From Variovorax paradoxus (GTDB lineage: Bacteria; Pseudomonadota; Gammaproteobacteria; Burkholderiales; Burkholderiaceae_C): a DNA stretch of 64,000 nt. The number at the start of each line of letters is the position of its first letter. Position 1 is the stretch's first letter. The notes beneath the pieces are model-generated. The model saw only the letters and a list, made by a program, of their open reading frames with translations, made no database searches and had not been told where the DNA came from. Of this stretch, positions 19,211 through 32,113 are shown piece after piece. Position numbers and translations under genes: made by a program. The DNA is taken from the NCBI RefSeq assembly GCF_030815855.1, contig NZ_JAUSXG010000001.1:2108001-2172000 (forward strand), read 5' to 3'.

Positions 19211-21154
19211 ATGCCTGTTCCATTTCAACGCGTCTACATCGAGAGCGCCGGCTACTACATGCCCGGCGAGCCCATCCCCAACGAGCGCATGGATGCCTAC
19301 ATCGCGCCGCTCAACCGCATGTCGGAGCGCATCAAGCGGCGCATCCTGGCGGAGAACGGCATCCTCACGCGGCACTACGCGATCGACGAGGAGGGCGTGA
19401 CCCGTGAAACCAACGCGCAGTTGGCGGCCGGCGCAATCCGCGATTGCCTGCAGCGCGGCGGGGCAGAGCTGTCGCGCGTCTCGCTGCTGGCCAGCGGCTC
19501 ATCGGGCGGCGACACGCTGATGCCGGGCTTTGCCAACATGATCCAGGGCGAACTGGCTGCGGCGCCGATGGAAACGTTGTCTGTGCACGGCATCTGCGCC
19601 GCGGGCGTATCGGCGATCCAGTCGGCCGCGCAAGGCATCGAGTTGGGCGCGCACCGCAGCGCGCTTGCCGTGGCGAGCGAAATGCCGTCGCGGCTTTTCA
19701 AGCGCTCGCGCTTCGCGGCGCGCGGCTACGAAACCGACTTCGACTCGCACTTTCTGCGCTGGATGCTTTCCGACGGCGCGGGCGCGCTGCTGCTGTCCGA
19801 CGGCACGCCCGGGCTGGCCGGCAACCCGGGGCTGCGCCTGAGGCTCAAATGGGTGCACCAGCGCGCGTTCTCGGGCGACTACCCGGTGTGCATGCAGCTG
19901 GGCCTGACCGAAGACCGCGCACGCGGCCATCTCGATTTCGGCTCCTGGGCCGAGGCGGAAGCGGCCGGCGCCTTGTCGCTGCGGCAGGACATCCGCCTGC
20001 TGCCGCACCTGTTCGACATCGGCATCCACGAATACGCGACGCTGGTGCGCGATGGATGGGTCGATCCGAAGCGGGTCGACCACTTCCTGTGCCACTACTC
20101 GTCGGAAAAATTCATTCCGGTGGTCGAAGACCTGATGACCAAGGCCGACCTCGCGATTCCGCGCGAGCGGTGGTGGAGCAACCTGGCCTGGCGCGGCAAC
20201 ACCGGTGCGGCGTCGATCCTGGTCATGCTGTCGGAGTTCCTGCACACCAAGGCGCTCAAGCCCGGTGAGCAGATCTTCTGCTACGTGCCGGAATCGGGGC
20301 GCTTCATGGCCGCCTACATGCTGCTGGAAGTCGAAGCCGCCGATGCGCCCGTCCAAACGGTGGCCGGGCCGCGCATCGCGCCCGAAACGGCGCCCGACGA
20401 CGAGATTGCAATTGCGCCGCCGCACGATCCGGCCGCGGCGTCCGAAGGCCTGGGCGCACTGCTGACCGAACTGGCCGGCATCTGGCACGACTACCGCTCG
20501 AACGTCTGGCGCACGCCGCTGATCCGCCAGATCCGCGAACGCCGCTTCGCGCTGCCCGACTACCTCAACTGGATGGAACAGTGGGTTCCGCAGGTGCGCG
20601 AAGGCAGCCGCTGGATGCGCGAAGGCGCCGCTTCGCTGACCGGGCCGTACAAGACATTGGCGGCGCTGATCGACGTGCACGCGGGCGAGGAGCAGGACGA
20701 CTTCAACATTCTCTTCAGCGACTACAAGAAGGCCGGCGGCACGGTGGCCGCAATCGGCGACCTGCGCCGCAACCCAGGCGGGGAGGCGCTCAACGCCTAC
20801 CTGCACGGCCTGGCCGCCACGCCAGACCCCATCGGCTTGCTGGGTGCGATCTACATCATCGAAGGCACGGGCCAGCGCATCGTGCCGGCACTGCTGCCGC
20901 TGATCAAGGCCGGCCTGAAGCTGCCGCCCGACGCGTTCCGCTTTCTCGAGTACCACGGCCACAACGACGAAAACCACCTGAACCGCTGGCTCGCCGCGGT
21001 CGAGATGGTGATGGCCGTGGAGGCGGGTAAGGACGGTAAAGGGCAGAGCCGGGCAGCCCGGCAGATCATCGACACGGCGCGCCATACGGCCGCGCTGTAC
21101 CTGATGCAGTTTCAGCACATCACGGAGCGTATGTCACATGAGCGGATTGCCTGA
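19211..21154 (+). CDS. Ketoacyl-ACP synthase III fused to a heme-oxygenase-like iron redox domain
   Basis: A 647-residue two-domain protein. Residues 1-375 are a FabH/KAS III fold with an intact triad: Cys129 (SVHGICAAGVSAI), His295 (LCHYSSEKF) and Asn330 (WRGNTGAASI). Residues 415-640 look like the heme-oxygenase-like diiron oxidase/TenA fold (family of UndA): candidate ligands are H490/E493 (DVHAGEE), E551 (YIIEGTG) and H582-H589 (YHGHNDENH). The linker (375-415) is Ala/Pro/Asp-rich. KAS III condenses acyl groups by Claisen chemistry; HDO proteins oxidise or cleave fatty acyl chains. The fusion suggests condensation followed by oxidation of the same acyl product. Product unknown. Confidence 0.82.
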   Translation: MPVPFQRVYIESAGYYMPGEPIPNERMDAYIAPLNRMSERIKRRILAENGILTRHYAIDEEGVTRETNAQLAAGAIRDCLQRGGAELSRVSLLASGSSGGDTLMPGFANMIQGELAAAPMETLSVHGICAAGVSAIQSAAQGIELGAHRSALAVASEMPSRLFKRSRFAARGYETDFDSHFLRWMLSDGAGALLLSDGTPGLAGNPGLRLRLKWVHQRAFSGDYPVCMQLGLTEDRARGHLDFGSWAEAEAAGALSLRQDIRLLPHLFDIGIHEYATLVRDGWVDPKRVDHFLCHYSSEKFIPVVEDLMTKADLAIPRERWWSNLAWRGNTGAASILVMLSEFLHTKALKPGEQIFCYVPESGRFMAAYMLLEVEAADAPVQTVAGPRIAPETAPDDEIAIAPPHDPAAASEGLGALLTELAGIWHDYRSNVWRTPLIRQIRERRFALPDYLNWMEQWVPQVREGSRWMREGAASLTGPYKTLAALIDVHAGEEQDDFNILFSDYKKAGGTVAAIGDLRRNPGGEALNAYLHGLAATPDPIGLLGAIYIIEGTGQRIVPALLPLIKAGLKLPPDAFRFLEYHGHNDENHLNRWLAAVEMVMAVEAGKDGKGQSRAARQIIDTARHTAALYLMQFQHITERMSHERIA

Positions 21155-22061
21155 TTTTCTCGCGCAGAGCCACGACGAGCGCGACCCCAGCCCCTGGCTC
21201 GCGCTCTACCTCGACCAAAGCACGCCGCTGCCCGACGAAGTCAAGGCGGCATGGCTGACCGACTCGAGCTCGGGCTCGCGCCAGTACCTGCTGCCGTTCC
21301 TGCGGCCGGTGGCGCGGCTCACGATCATCCTCATTCAGGTGGTCAAGGTGTTCGTGCCGCGCAACTGGTCGCATTCGAAGCTGCTGCACCGCCTGCTCGC
21401 CTGGGGGCTGAAGCGCTTCGTGTCGCCGGAGGCCAACTGGCTGATCCTGCGGCACTTTCATCTGGGCTCCCAGGTGCTGAGCTTCATCGGCCGCAATTCG
21501 CCCGCGCCGGTGAGGACCTCGCCGCTGGAGCCGGCCGATATCGATGCGCTCAAGGACGAGACCTTCCTGAAGCACGACCTGAACCTGTTCAATTTCGTGA
21601 TCCGCCTGAATCAGGCGCTGCGAGACCAGGGGCTGGTGCTGGGCAAGGCACCGAAAGTCGATTTTTCGATGATCAGGGACCCCGGTTTGCGGCTTTCGGA
21701 CATGCCGCAAGGCAAGCTCAACTTCCTTGACCTGCAAAGTGCGATCGAACTTTTTACGCCTCTTTATCAGCTGATGTTGACCGATAACGACTTTTGGCGG
21801 GCGGCCAACTCCTTGCAACTCGACGAAACCATCGGCATCTACGCCGCCACCGTGCTGGGAGCTCCCGAGCACCTGATTCTGGTGAACAACAAGCATCCGC
21901 TGGTTCCGCTTTCGACCTTGCGGGCGGGGCACCGGCTGGTCATTCACGGGCTGTCGACGGAAATGCTGCACAGCCTGCTCCGGCGCATGCAAGCCGCGCA
22001 TGAGGTGACACCTGACGCGACCCCCGATGCAACCCCCGCGCGGGAGGAGGCACTTGCATAA
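21138..22061 (+). CDS. Conserved protein of unknown function in the lipid operon
   Basis: A 307-residue protein I do not recognise. Its start overlaps the ketosynthase stop by 17 bases, so it is translated with it. The N-terminal part is polar, then comes a hydrophobic span around residues 55-75 (PVARLTIILIQVVKVFV), and a second around 90-115. The C-terminal half has mixed helices with LFTPLYQLMLTDNDFWRAANSLQLDETIGIYAA. The last 20 residues are a low-complexity tail of PDAT repeats. Peripheral membrane association is likely. Its strict position suggests a role in the same pathway. Confidence 0.75.
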   Translation: MSGLPDFLAQSHDERDPSPWLALYLDQSTPLPDEVKAAWLTDSSSGSRQYLLPFLRPVARLTIILIQVVKVFVPRNWSHSKLLHRLLAWGLKRFVSPEANWLILRHFHLGSQVLSFIGRNSPAPVRTSPLEPADIDALKDETFLKHDLNLFNFVIRLNQALRDQGLVLGKAPKVDFSMIRDPGLRLSDMPQGKLNFLDLQSAIELFTPLYQLMLTDNDFWRAANSLQLDETIGIYAATVLGAPEHLILVNNKHPLVPLSTLRAGHRLVIHGLSTEMLHSLLRRMQAAHEVTPDATPDATPAREEALA

Positions 22062-22088
22062 AGCGTATGCTGTCCCCACATCCAACCC

Positions 22089-22448
22089 ATGAACACGACC
22101 CAAAATCCGTCTCCCAAGGCCGATCTGGCGGCGACCCACGTACTGGCTCAACTGCTGGAACGGCTCGAGCACAGCACCGTTCCCGTCGGTGCGGAACAAT
22201 ACCGCTCCGTGGTCGAGCATCTCGTGCACGAATTCAGCGACATTGAACCGGGCGCCGACCTGGGCCATTTGCTCGATGCCTACCCGGCCGCGGCCGAGGT
22301 GTACGAAAATCTGAACTATCAACACGCCGGCCTGTGCCGCTCGGCGCTGGACGCGGCGCTTGCAGCCGAAGTCCGCGCCAGAGACGTCATTGCACGCGCC
22401 ATGCGAAATACCGAACCGAAAAAGGACAAAGCCGATGGCCAAAGCTGA
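22089..22448 (+). CDS. Small hypothetical protein
   Basis: A 119-residue soluble, mostly helical protein of unknown function. A central part reads LEHSTVPVGAEQYRSVVEHL and the tail is charged (NTEPKKDKADGQS). It begins 27 bases after the preceding gene and overlaps the next one by 14 bases, so it belongs to the same transcript. No catalytic motif is visible. Confidence 0.65.
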   Translation: MNTTQNPSPKADLAATHVLAQLLERLEHSTVPVGAEQYRSVVEHLVHEFSDIEPGADLGHLLDAYPAAAEVYENLNYQHAGLCRSALDAALAAEVRARDVIARAMRNTEPKKDKADGQS

Positions 22449-22665
22449 GGTAAAGACTGCCGTCGTGGCCGATGGCTTGCGTTACAAGTCGAAAACACCA
22501 GGGTCCCCGTTTCGCGCCTCGGCGTCGTTCAGCGGGGCGACCATGTCGTGCTTCATGTGCGGAAAGCATCGTGTACGGTCGCAGTTGCGTACCCGGCAGG
22601 TGCTTGGCAAGTCGCAAACCGTTTGCGCGCCGTCGTGCAAGGCGCTGGACGAGTCCCTCGAGTGA
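22435..22665 (+). CDS. Small zinc-ribbon-like protein
   Basis: A 76-residue basic protein with a likely metal site: CFMC followed, 24 residues on, by CAPSC. Spacing CX2C...CX3C suggests a small zinc ribbon. The N-terminus is MAKAEVKTAVV. It overlaps the previous gene by 14 bases. Function unknown; last gene of the operon before an AT-richer stretch. Confidence 0.65.
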   Translation: MAKAEVKTAVVADGLRYKSKTPGSPFRASASFSGATMSCFMCGKHRVRSQLRTRQVLGKSQTVCAPSCKALDESLE

Positions 22666-22813
22666 ATTCCGCCTCGTCTGGCCAGCAGGGCCGGACGACG
22701 CTTTTGCGACATGCCCGAGCATTCGCATTGCAAATTTCCTTCCACATTTGCCGCAATCGATATACAGTTGGACACAATTGATGCAACTCATTGCATTCAA
22801 TAAAAAGTTCTAA

Positions 22814-22843
22814 TTTGTAGTCGACGACAAATGATTTTGTATA
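22814..22843 (+). promoter_or_regulatory. Candidate promoter with palindromic operator
   Basis: TTTGTAGTCGACGACAAA (22814-22831) is an 18-bp near-perfect palindrome (two mismatches). TTGTAG inside it could be the -35 box, and TGTATA at 22838-22843, 17 bases on, the -10 box. The palindrome would thus let a repressor block RNA polymerase. The surrounding 150 bases are clearly more AT-rich than the rest. A 6-bp hairpin (CGCCCA/TGGGCG) follows in the leader. Confidence 0.45.
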
Positions 22844-22885
22844 GGCAAGGCGCCCAACGCTGGGCGATGTGCGGAAGGACCTGCA

Positions 22886-23467
22886 ATGAATAAGTCGCGT
22901 CATGTGGTCATGCAGGTGGTCAAGCGCTCTTCGGGCAGCGCGACGCACCATGTCGAATTCTTCATGGACAACATCTTTGCCGAGCGGCTGCGGCAGCTGC
23001 GGTCGCTGGTTCCGCCGCTTGGCAGCCTCAACAAGCAGCGGGACCTGGTGATCGACAAGGTGCGCGTGCGGCTTCCGAATGCCATCTGGCGCACCGGAAG
23101 CCACGTCGACGACGGCGTGGAGGGCTCCTGCATCGTGATCGCCGCAGAAGGCTCGTTCAATTGCGGCGGCAAGGACCGCAACACGCGCGAGAAACTGGTC
23201 ACCTACAATTTTTCGATTGCGCGGCTGATCGAATTGCACGCCGAACGCCCCGACAACGAGACCCTCTATATCCGCGACGGTACTTTCGCCAACGACGAGC
23301 CGACCGAGTCGGCTGCAGGCCTGTGGGTTGCCTCGTTGAACGAACTCGAGGCCGTGATGCGCGTTCCAGACGCTCCCTCGGACTTCGATACCCTGCATGA
23401 CCTGGGGATGCGCCCCGAGCAGCGGGTGGCCGGCAACCCCCCCACCCACCGGGCCAGCTTCTACTGA
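22886..23467 (+). CDS. Hypothetical protein
   Basis: A 193-residue soluble protein that I do not recognise. It begins MNKSRHVVMQVVKRSSG and includes a segment with GSCIVIAAEGSFNCGGKDRN and a polar tail (RVAGNPPTHRASFY). No signal peptide or membrane span is visible. It stands alone behind the palindrome-bearing promoter; an AAGGA ribosome site precedes the ATG. The AT-rich upstream region could mark acquired DNA, but the coding part has normal GC. Confidence 0.65.
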   Translation: MNKSRHVVMQVVKRSSGSATHHVEFFMDNIFAERLRQLRSLVPPLGSLNKQRDLVIDKVRVRLPNAIWRTGSHVDDGVEGSCIVIAAEGSFNCGGKDRNTREKLVTYNFSIARLIELHAERPDNETLYIRDGTFANDEPTESAAGLWVASLNELEAVMRVPDAPSDFDTLHDLGMRPEQRVAGNPPTHRASFY

Positions 23468-23559
23468 AGAGGGGCGGCAGCCCGGAGCTTCGGGCGGCGA
23501 AGGGCGAGGGCGCTCGTGCGAAGCTCCACCGGGCGCCTACCGGGCCCGTCGGCAGGCCA

Positions 23560-23928
23560 TCAGGCCGGTTTGGCTTGCGCCGGGTCGTAGAAAAACTCTT
23601 CCTCGGCGATGCGGTCGCCCTCCCAGCGCTGCCAGGCGAGCTCTTCCATGCGCATGGTCTTGCCGCCCTTGAAGCGGAAATCGAAGACCCAGCGGATCAC
23701 CACGTGGTCGCCGTTCACGAGCACGGGGCGCACGCAGGTCGAAACGACGGAGGCCGTACGCTCGAGCACCGCCTGCTCGTGGGCAACCAGCGTGCCCCGG
23801 CCGCGCCGGGGCTCGGCCTGGTTCTCCCGCATGGTCGCGTCTTCGGTGTAGTAGTTTTCGATGGCCTTGGCATGCGCGCCGCTTTCCACGGCGGCAATGA
23901 AGGCTTCGAGTCTTTCCGCGGAGGGCAT
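23560..23928 (-). CDS. SnoaL-like nuclear transport factor 2 fold protein
   Basis: A 122-residue single-domain protein. The pattern LEAFIAAVESGAHAKAIENYYTEDATMREN at the start and FRFKGGKTMRMEELAWQRWEGDRIAEE later are typical of SnoaL/NTF2-like ketosteroid isomerase folds. Many such proteins have unknown substrates. It lies 13 bases after hppA on the same strand and may be read through with it. Confidence 0.85.
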   Translation of the reverse strand: MPSAERLEAFIAAVESGAHAKAIENYYTEDATMRENQAEPRRGRGTLVAHEQAVLERTASVVSTCVRPVLVNGDHVVIRWVFDFRFKGGKTMRMEELAWQRWEGDRIAEEEFFYDPAQAKPA

Positions 23929-23941
23929 CAGGTCTTGACTT

Positions 23942-26152
<2,211 letters not shown>

Positions 26153-26406
26153 GCTTTGCTTCTCCATTCGTTCGTTGTGACTTGTGGAGACGGACAGCAT
26201 GGGTCCTGCGCGCAACGCGTACGGGACCCAGGTTTTCCGTCGCGTTGCTTCCTCGAAGCTCGCGCACCAAGGTGCGGAGCCGATTGGCCAACGGGTGCAA
26301 TTTACAGGCAAAAACAGGAACGTGTGCGACCGGTCCGTGACACGGAAAGTAAACTCCGGGTTTGTCCCGATCTCTCCTCATACTTTTCAACTACTCGTAA
26401 AACGTC

Positions 26407-26934
26407 ATGTCCTTCGACAAAGTCTCCCCCGGCAAGAACGTTCCCGACGCCTTCAACGTCGTGATCGAAATCCCGATGAACGCCGACCCGATCAAGTACG
26501 AAGTCGACAAGGAATCGGGCGCGATCTTCGTCGACCGCTTCATGACGACCGCGATGTACTACCCGGCCAACTACGGCTACGTGCCGCAGACGCTGTCGGG
26601 CGACGGCGACCCGGTCGACGTGCTGGTGATTGCGCCGTATCCGCTGCTGCCCGGCGTCGTGGTGCCGTGCCGGCCGCTCGGCATCCTGATGATGGAAGAC
26701 GAAGCCGGCGTGGACGGCAAGGTCCTGGCCGTGCCCACCGACAAGGTGCTGCCGATCTACAGCCACTGGAAGTCGGTCGACGACGTGAATCCGATGCGCC
26801 TGAAGGCCATCAGCCACTTCTTCGAGCACTACAAGGACCTGGAAGCCGGCAAGTGGGTCAAGGTGCTCGGTTGGGAAGGCATCGACGCGGCCAAGAAGGA
26901 AGTTGTCGACGGCATTGCCGCCTACAAGAAGTAA
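26407..26934 (+). CDS. ppa: Soluble inorganic pyrophosphatase
   Basis: Cytoplasmic family I pyrophosphatase of 175 residues that hydrolyses PPi to phosphate. It has the signature DGDPVDVLV and the metal/substrate residues in [11 protein letters not shown] and the [14 protein letters not shown] block. It is divergent from hppA across a 250-base intergenic region, so two PPi-consuming enzymes face each other. Confidence 0.97.
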   Translation: MSFDKVSPGKNVPDAFNVVIEIPMNADPIKYEVDKESGAIFVDRFMTTAMYYPANYGYVPQTLSGDGDPVDVLVIAPYPLLPGVVVPCRPLGILMMEDEAGVDGKVLAVPTDKVLPIYSHWKSVDDVNPMRLKAISHFFEHYKDLEAGKWVKVLGWEGIDAAKKEVVDGIAAYKK

Positions 26935-26983
26935 AAAGTCTTTCTGCCTGAACTGCCCGATGGGCGGGACCGGGCAGCGGGCG

Positions 26984-27736
26984 TCAGCTCTGTGCTGCGT
27001 CGCCGGCCAGCCGCATCCACTCGCGATTGACGGAGCGCGCGTGCGAGTTCCAGTGGCGCGCGGCCTGCTGGAGTTCGCTCCATTGGCGCTGCACGGCGGC
27101 GGCATCGCCTTGCCCCGCCAGCCAGGCGATGTAGCGGGCCCGGGCCTCGACCGTGTTGTACTGGCTCAGCGCAGCCTCGAAAGCCTCGCGTGCTTCCGCC
27201 TGGCGCCCGTCGGCGGCGAGTGCACGCGCGGTGAGCACCGCAACCTCGTCCCTTCGGTAGTCGCCGCGCGTGGCGCGCAGGGCCTCGAGCGCTTGCAGCG
27301 CTTCGCGGCCCGAGGCCGCACCGCCGGCGGCGAGCAAGGCGCTCGCCAAGCCGAATTGCAGTTCCGGATCGGATGCGAGCGGACCTTTCAACGCGTCCCG
27401 GTAGTGCCCGACCGCGTCCGCAGCCTGGCCCTTGTCCAGGGCCGCCTTGGCGAGGCGAAGCTTGTTCTGGGCCGTGGGTGCGAGCTCGTAAGCCTCGGTG
27501 GCCGCGCGGTACTCGCGCTCGGGATCGAGAAAACCGATGGCGGCCGTGGCCACCTTGCCTGCGGTGCGCTGCATGCGCGAGGCGGGCAGGTACTCGACCA
27601 GAAAGTACACGACGCTGCCGAGGAGCGGAAAGCTGAACAGGATGATCAGCCAGTACATCTGCTTGCCATGGCGCATGGCATGCACCGCGAAAAACAGCGC
27701 AATGAGAATGTGCAGCCCCAGTCCGACGAATGGCAT
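26984..27736 (-). CDS. TPR protein with an N-terminal membrane segment
   Basis: A 250-residue protein. The first 55 residues hold two hydrophobic spans with the pattern HAMRHGKQMYWLIILFSFPLLGSVVYFLVEYLP, as in the N-terminus of cardiolipin synthases (PLDc_N). The rest is helical repeats of TPR type: AYELAPTAQNKLRLAKAALDKGQ and ALKGPLASDPELQFGLASALL. It is likely a membrane-anchored scaffold. No catalytic site is visible. It converges with ppa. Confidence 0.8.
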   Translation of the reverse strand: MPFVGLGLHILIALFFAVHAMRHGKQMYWLIILFSFPLLGSVVYFLVEYLPASRMQRTAGKVATAAIGFLDPEREYRAATEAYELAPTAQNKLRLAKAALDKGQAADAVGHYRDALKGPLASDPELQFGLASALLAAGGAASGREALQALEALRATRGDYRRDEVAVLTARALAADGRQAEAREAFEAALSQYNTVEARARYIAWLAGQGDAAAVQRQWSELQQAARHWNSHARSVNREWMRLAGDAAQS

Positions 27737-27817
27737 CGGTTTCTTTCTGTTGTTGGATGTTGGGCGCGTTTATAGCAGCCCCCGGATTGCGGCAAACCGG
27801 CCGCGATCCACTCCTTC

Positions 27818-28999
27818 TCACTCGGCCTTGAACGGGCTGCGTTCGCCCAGGTGGTCCATGTAGTTCTCGATGCCTTCGCCCTCGCGCTCGAGAAATCGCT
27901 CGACCGCGTCGGCGAACGCGGGATGCGCCAGCCAGTGGGCGCTGGTGGTCTTGACCGGCATCAGCGCGCGCGCCATCTTGTGCTCGCCCTGCGCGCCGCC
28001 CTCGAAGCGCCTGGCGCCTTGCGCAATGCACCAGGCCAGCGGCTGGTAGTAGCAGGCTTCGAAGTGCAGGCAGTCGACGCGTTCGATGGCGCCCCAGTAG
28101 CGGCCATAGGCAACCAGCGCGCCGTCGTCATGCGTGGACAGCGCGATCAGGCTCGTGGCAATGGGCTTGCCCTCGCGCTCGGCGACGAAAAGCAGCCAGG
28201 CTTCGGGCATGGTGTCGGCCATGCGCTGGAAGAAGTCGTGCGAAAGATAGGGCGGATTGCCGTGTTCGCGATAGGTGCGTGCGTAGCAGCGGTAGAAAAA
28301 ATCCCAATCCGATGGCGCGATATCGGTGCCGCGCGACCAGCGAAAGGTGACGCCGGCATCGGCCACCTTGCGGCGCTCCTGGCGAATCTTCTTGCGCTTG
28401 TCGTGGGAAAGGCTGGCAAGGAAGGATTCGAAGTCCGAATAAGGCTCGGCACCCTCAAGCCCGGCCGGGGCTGCATTCGTCCAGTGAAACTGCACTGTGT
28501 TGCGCAGCATGAGGCCCGCTTCGGTGCAGGCGGCAATGTCGGCATCGGCGCCGAACAGCAAATGCAATGACGAAAGTTCTTGCGTCTTGCACCACGCTAC
28601 CAATGCCTGCACCAGCAGCGTGCGGCTGTGCGCATCGCGGGCCAGCAGACGTGCGCCCGGCACCGGCGTGAACGGCACCGCCACCACCGCCTTCGGATAG
28701 TAGGCGAGCCCGTGCTGCTCGTAGGCATTGGCCCACGCCCAGTCGAAGACGTATTCGCCATAGGAGTGGGTCTTGATGTAGACCGGGCAGGCGGCCCGCA
28801 ACTCGTCGCCGCGCCACAGCGTGAGGAACTGCGGCGTCCACCCGCTCTCGGGCGAGGCGCTGCCGCTGTCGTGCAGCGCCGAAAGGTACTCGTAGCGCAT
28901 GAAAGGCGACGGCTCGGCCTCGGCGGAGAGCAGCGCGTTCCATGCTTTCGGGCTCAGGTCCGACAGCGACGCCAGCACCCGAATGACATAATCGTTCAA
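27818..28999 (-). CDS. GNAT family N-acetyltransferase (DUF482/FemAB-like)
   Basis: A protein of about 393 residues. It has a conserved N-terminal PSPFMRYEYLSALHDSGS and later SLSHDKRKKIRQERRKV, then the double-GNAT fold region YRCYARTYREHGNPPYLS. The C-terminal RRFEGGAQGEHKMARALMPV is characteristic of the family once called DUF482. Substrate unknown. The start is uncertain: TTG at 28999 has a strong purine-rich ribosome site (AAGGAAGAAAAAGG), while longer forms would run into the divergent nadE gene. Confidence 0.85.
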   Translation of the reverse strand: MNDYVIRVLASLSDLSPKAWNALLSAEAEPSPFMRYEYLSALHDSGSASPESGWTPQFLTLWRGDELRAACPVYIKTHSYGEYVFDWAWANAYEQHGLAYYPKAVVAVPFTPVPGARLLARDAHSRTLLVQALVAWCKTQELSSLHLLFGADADIAACTEAGLMLRNTVQFHWTNAAPAGLEGAEPYSDFESFLASLSHDKRKKIRQERRKVADAGVTFRWSRGTDIAPSDWDFFYRCYARTYREHGNPPYLSHDFFQRMADTMPEAWLLFVAEREGKPIATSLIALSTHDDGALVAYGRYWGAIERVDCLHFEACYYQPLAWCIAQGARRFEGGAQGEHKMARALMPVKTTSAHWLAHPAFADAVERFLEREGEGIENYMDHLGERSPFKAE

Positions 29000-29018
29000 G
29001 CCTTTTTCTTCCTTTTGT

Positions 29019-31057
<2,039 letters not shown>

Positions 31058-31083
31058 ACGGCGCACTCCCGGCCTGGCCGAGC

Positions 31084-31674
31084 CTAGAGGTTTTCAGCCA
31101 GGCGGTCGCCGCGGGGGTGCAGGGGCACTTCGGCACGCAATGCCGTGAGCAACTCGGTGGGATTGGAGCCCGTACGGATGAGTTCCATCTGCCATTCGCC
31201 CATGAAACCCTCCCGCACGCTGTGCGCCAGAAAGCCCAGCAGGCCGTCGTAGTAGCCGGCCGTGTTCAGAATGCCGGTCGGTTTGTCGTGGTAGCCGAGC
31301 TGGCGCCAGGTCCAGATCTCGAACAGTTCCTCGAAGGTGCCGATGCCGCCCGGAAGGGCGATGAAGGCGTCGGCGCGCTCGCCCATCATGGCCTTGCGCT
31401 CGTGCATGGTGTCGACCACGTGGAGTTCGTCGCAAAGCGGATTGGCCAGTTCCCGGTCGACCAATGCCTTGGGGATGATGCCGACGACCCGGCCGCCGGC
31501 GTTGCGGGTGGCCTCGGCCACGGTGCCCATCAGCCCGGTGCGTCCGCCGCCGTAGACCAGCTGGCCGCGATGTTCGCCGATCCACTGCCCGACGGCTTGC
31601 GCGGCCTTGGAAAACTCAACCCGCTCGCCGGGGCGCGAGCCGCAATACACACAGATCGAAAATTCAGGATTCAT
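31084..31674 (-). CDS. LOG family protein (cytokinin phosphoribohydrolase-like)
   Basis: A 196-residue Rossmann-like protein with the LOG motif PGGIGTFEELFE and YGGGRTGLMG near the N-terminus. Family members hydrolyse nucleotide 5'-monophosphates to base and ribose 5-phosphate (cytokinin activation in plants and in some bacteria). Here it is likely a nucleotide-cleaving housekeeping enzyme. Convergent with glnB. Confidence 0.93.
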   Translation of the reverse strand: MNPEFSICVYCGSRPGERVEFSKAAQAVGQWIGEHRGQLVYGGGRTGLMGTVAEATRNAGGRVVGIIPKALVDRELANPLCDELHVVDTMHERKAMMGERADAFIALPGGIGTFEELFEIWTWRQLGYHDKPTGILNTAGYYDGLLGFLAHSVREGFMGEWQMELIRTGSNPTELLTALRAEVPLHPRGDRLAENL

Positions 31675-31705
31675 GCCGCCATCATGCCTCGTGCGGCGGG
31701 CGTCT

Positions 31706-32113
31706 TCATGACGCGAAGCGCTGCCACAACGCCGCCAGCCAGATGCCGCCGCACAGGGCGAGTGACAGCAGCACGGCGGCGCTGCCCATGTCCTTGGCGC
31801 GCTTGGAAAGATCGTGCCATTCGGGGCCGATGCGGTCGATGGCGGCTTCGACCGCGGTGTTGAGCAGTTCGACGATCATCACCAGAACGGCGCTGCCGGC
31901 GAGCAGCGCCACTTCGACCCAGCTGCGGCCAAGCCAGAACGCGGCTGGGATCATGACGATGGCCATGACAGCTTCCTGGCGGAAGGCGGGCTCGCTCCAG
32001 CCCGCGCGTAGGCCGTGCAGGGAAATGAGGGTGGCATGCCACACGCGCTCGAAGCCCTTGCGGGCCTTTTGCGGGTTCACGGCGGGATCGGGAAGCTTGG
32101 GCAAGGCACTCAT
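31706..32113 (-). CDS. dgkA: Diacylglycerol kinase
   Basis: Small integral membrane kinase of 135 residues that recycles diacylglycerol to phosphatidic acid. The signature ELLNTAVEAAIDRIG is present between hydrophobic helices. The start overlaps the RDD gene stop (ATGA). It ends the operon that begins with the sigma factor gene. Confidence 0.93.
   Translation of the reverse strand: MSALPKLPDPAVNPQKARKGFERVWHATLISLHGLRAGWSEPAFRQEAVMAIVMIPAAFWLGRSWVEVALLAGSAVLVMIVELLNTAVEAAIDRIGPEWHDLSKRAKDMGSAAVLLSLALCGGIWLAALWQRFAS

Noticed and set aside
26955..26979. CTGCCCG/CGGGCAG stem between ppa and the TPR gene as a terminator
   Set aside because: The nearest T-run on the minus strand is more than ten bases away, so a terminator claim is weak.
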